DNA of 64,000 bases from Lysobacter spongiicola DSM 21749 (GTDB lineage: Bacteria; Pseudomonadota; Gammaproteobacteria; Xanthomonadales; Xanthomonadaceae). The stretch lies in the NCBI RefSeq assembly GCF_900167055.1, contig NZ_FUXP01000008.1, positions 51,447 through 115,446 on the forward strand, read 5' to 3'. This document shows, piece by piece, positions 63,910 to 64,000 of the stretch. The first letter of the stretch is position 1; each line of letters starts with the position of its first letter. Made by a program: the position numbers and the translations under genes. The notes beneath the pieces were generated by a model. The model was not told where the DNA came from. It did no database searches and saw nothing but the letters and a program-made list of their open reading frames with translations.

Positions 63910-64000
63910 CCAGGCGGCCTCCAAAAGACCGCCATCCTCGCCCGGGTGGGTCAGTTTTCAGTCGGCGTGGGTGGGTCAGTTTTGCGTCGGCGCTAACACC

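Overview
The window is high-GC proteobacterial chromosome that looks like a member of the Xanthomonadaceae (Lysobacter/Luteimonas/Xanthomonas relatives). This rests on gene content and order, a manganese riboswitch in front of a TMEM165-type exporter, an S-adenosylhomocysteine riboswitch in front of ahcY, and short inverted repeats built around GGCTGAAGCC. No species can be named from the sequence alone.

Bases 1-38650 are ordinary chromosome. In order they hold an ECF sigma factor cut by the window edge (minus strand), GTP-type PEP carboxykinase, a TetR regulator divergent from a large FadE acyl-CoA dehydrogenase, and a lemA / M48 protease / NTP-NDP-type transporter operon. Next come a beta-lactamase-fold hydrolase, a histone H1-like protein, gcvT-gcvH, hemP with a Fur box, an aldo/keto reductase, a riboswitch-controlled Mn exporter, a diguanylate cyclase, a frameshifted nupC followed by ribokinase, a TonB receptor with a PepSY protein, and dusB. 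A methionine-cycle stretch follows (metK, ahcY, metF) with an S9 peptidase inside it, then two secreted paralogues, ilvE, a two-component system, and a rimK / aspartic-protease-like pair.

At 38647-38678 the 3' end of a tRNA-Gly gene survives without its 5' half, while that tRNA's own terminator still follows it. This is one junction of an integrated element that continues to at least 61.8 kb and probably past the window. The first part (38.7-52.9 kb) carries mobilisation functions: a MobQ-type relaxase, an IncQ-like oriT and a TraD-like accessory protein. It also carries SOS/DNA-damage genes (an SRAP protein, umuD, umuC, radC), an HNH nuclease, small lipoproteins, several tiny genes, and a DUF4062 protein paired with an unknown gene.

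The second part (52.9-62.0 kb) looks like a defence cargo region and is visibly less GC-rich in places. It has a single-chain type IIG-like restriction-modification enzyme, a decayed IS1595/ISXO2-like transposase, a tyrosine integrase, and a three-gene ubiquitin-like operon. That operon encodes a protein with three apparent beta-grasp (multiubiquitin-like) repeats fused to an E2-like domain, a JAB-peptidase/E1 fusion, and a DUF6527 protein. The genes overlap one another and face a divergent XRE regulator. An IS21-family element (62051-63998) has inserted into the 3' part of that regulator and ends two bases before the window does.

The ubiquitin-like operon is the most notable system here. Its protein families have been noted in comparative genomics of prokaryotic ubiquitin-like systems, but the combination of multi-Ubl and E2 in one chain, with no evident free Gly-Gly tail, leaves the chemistry open.
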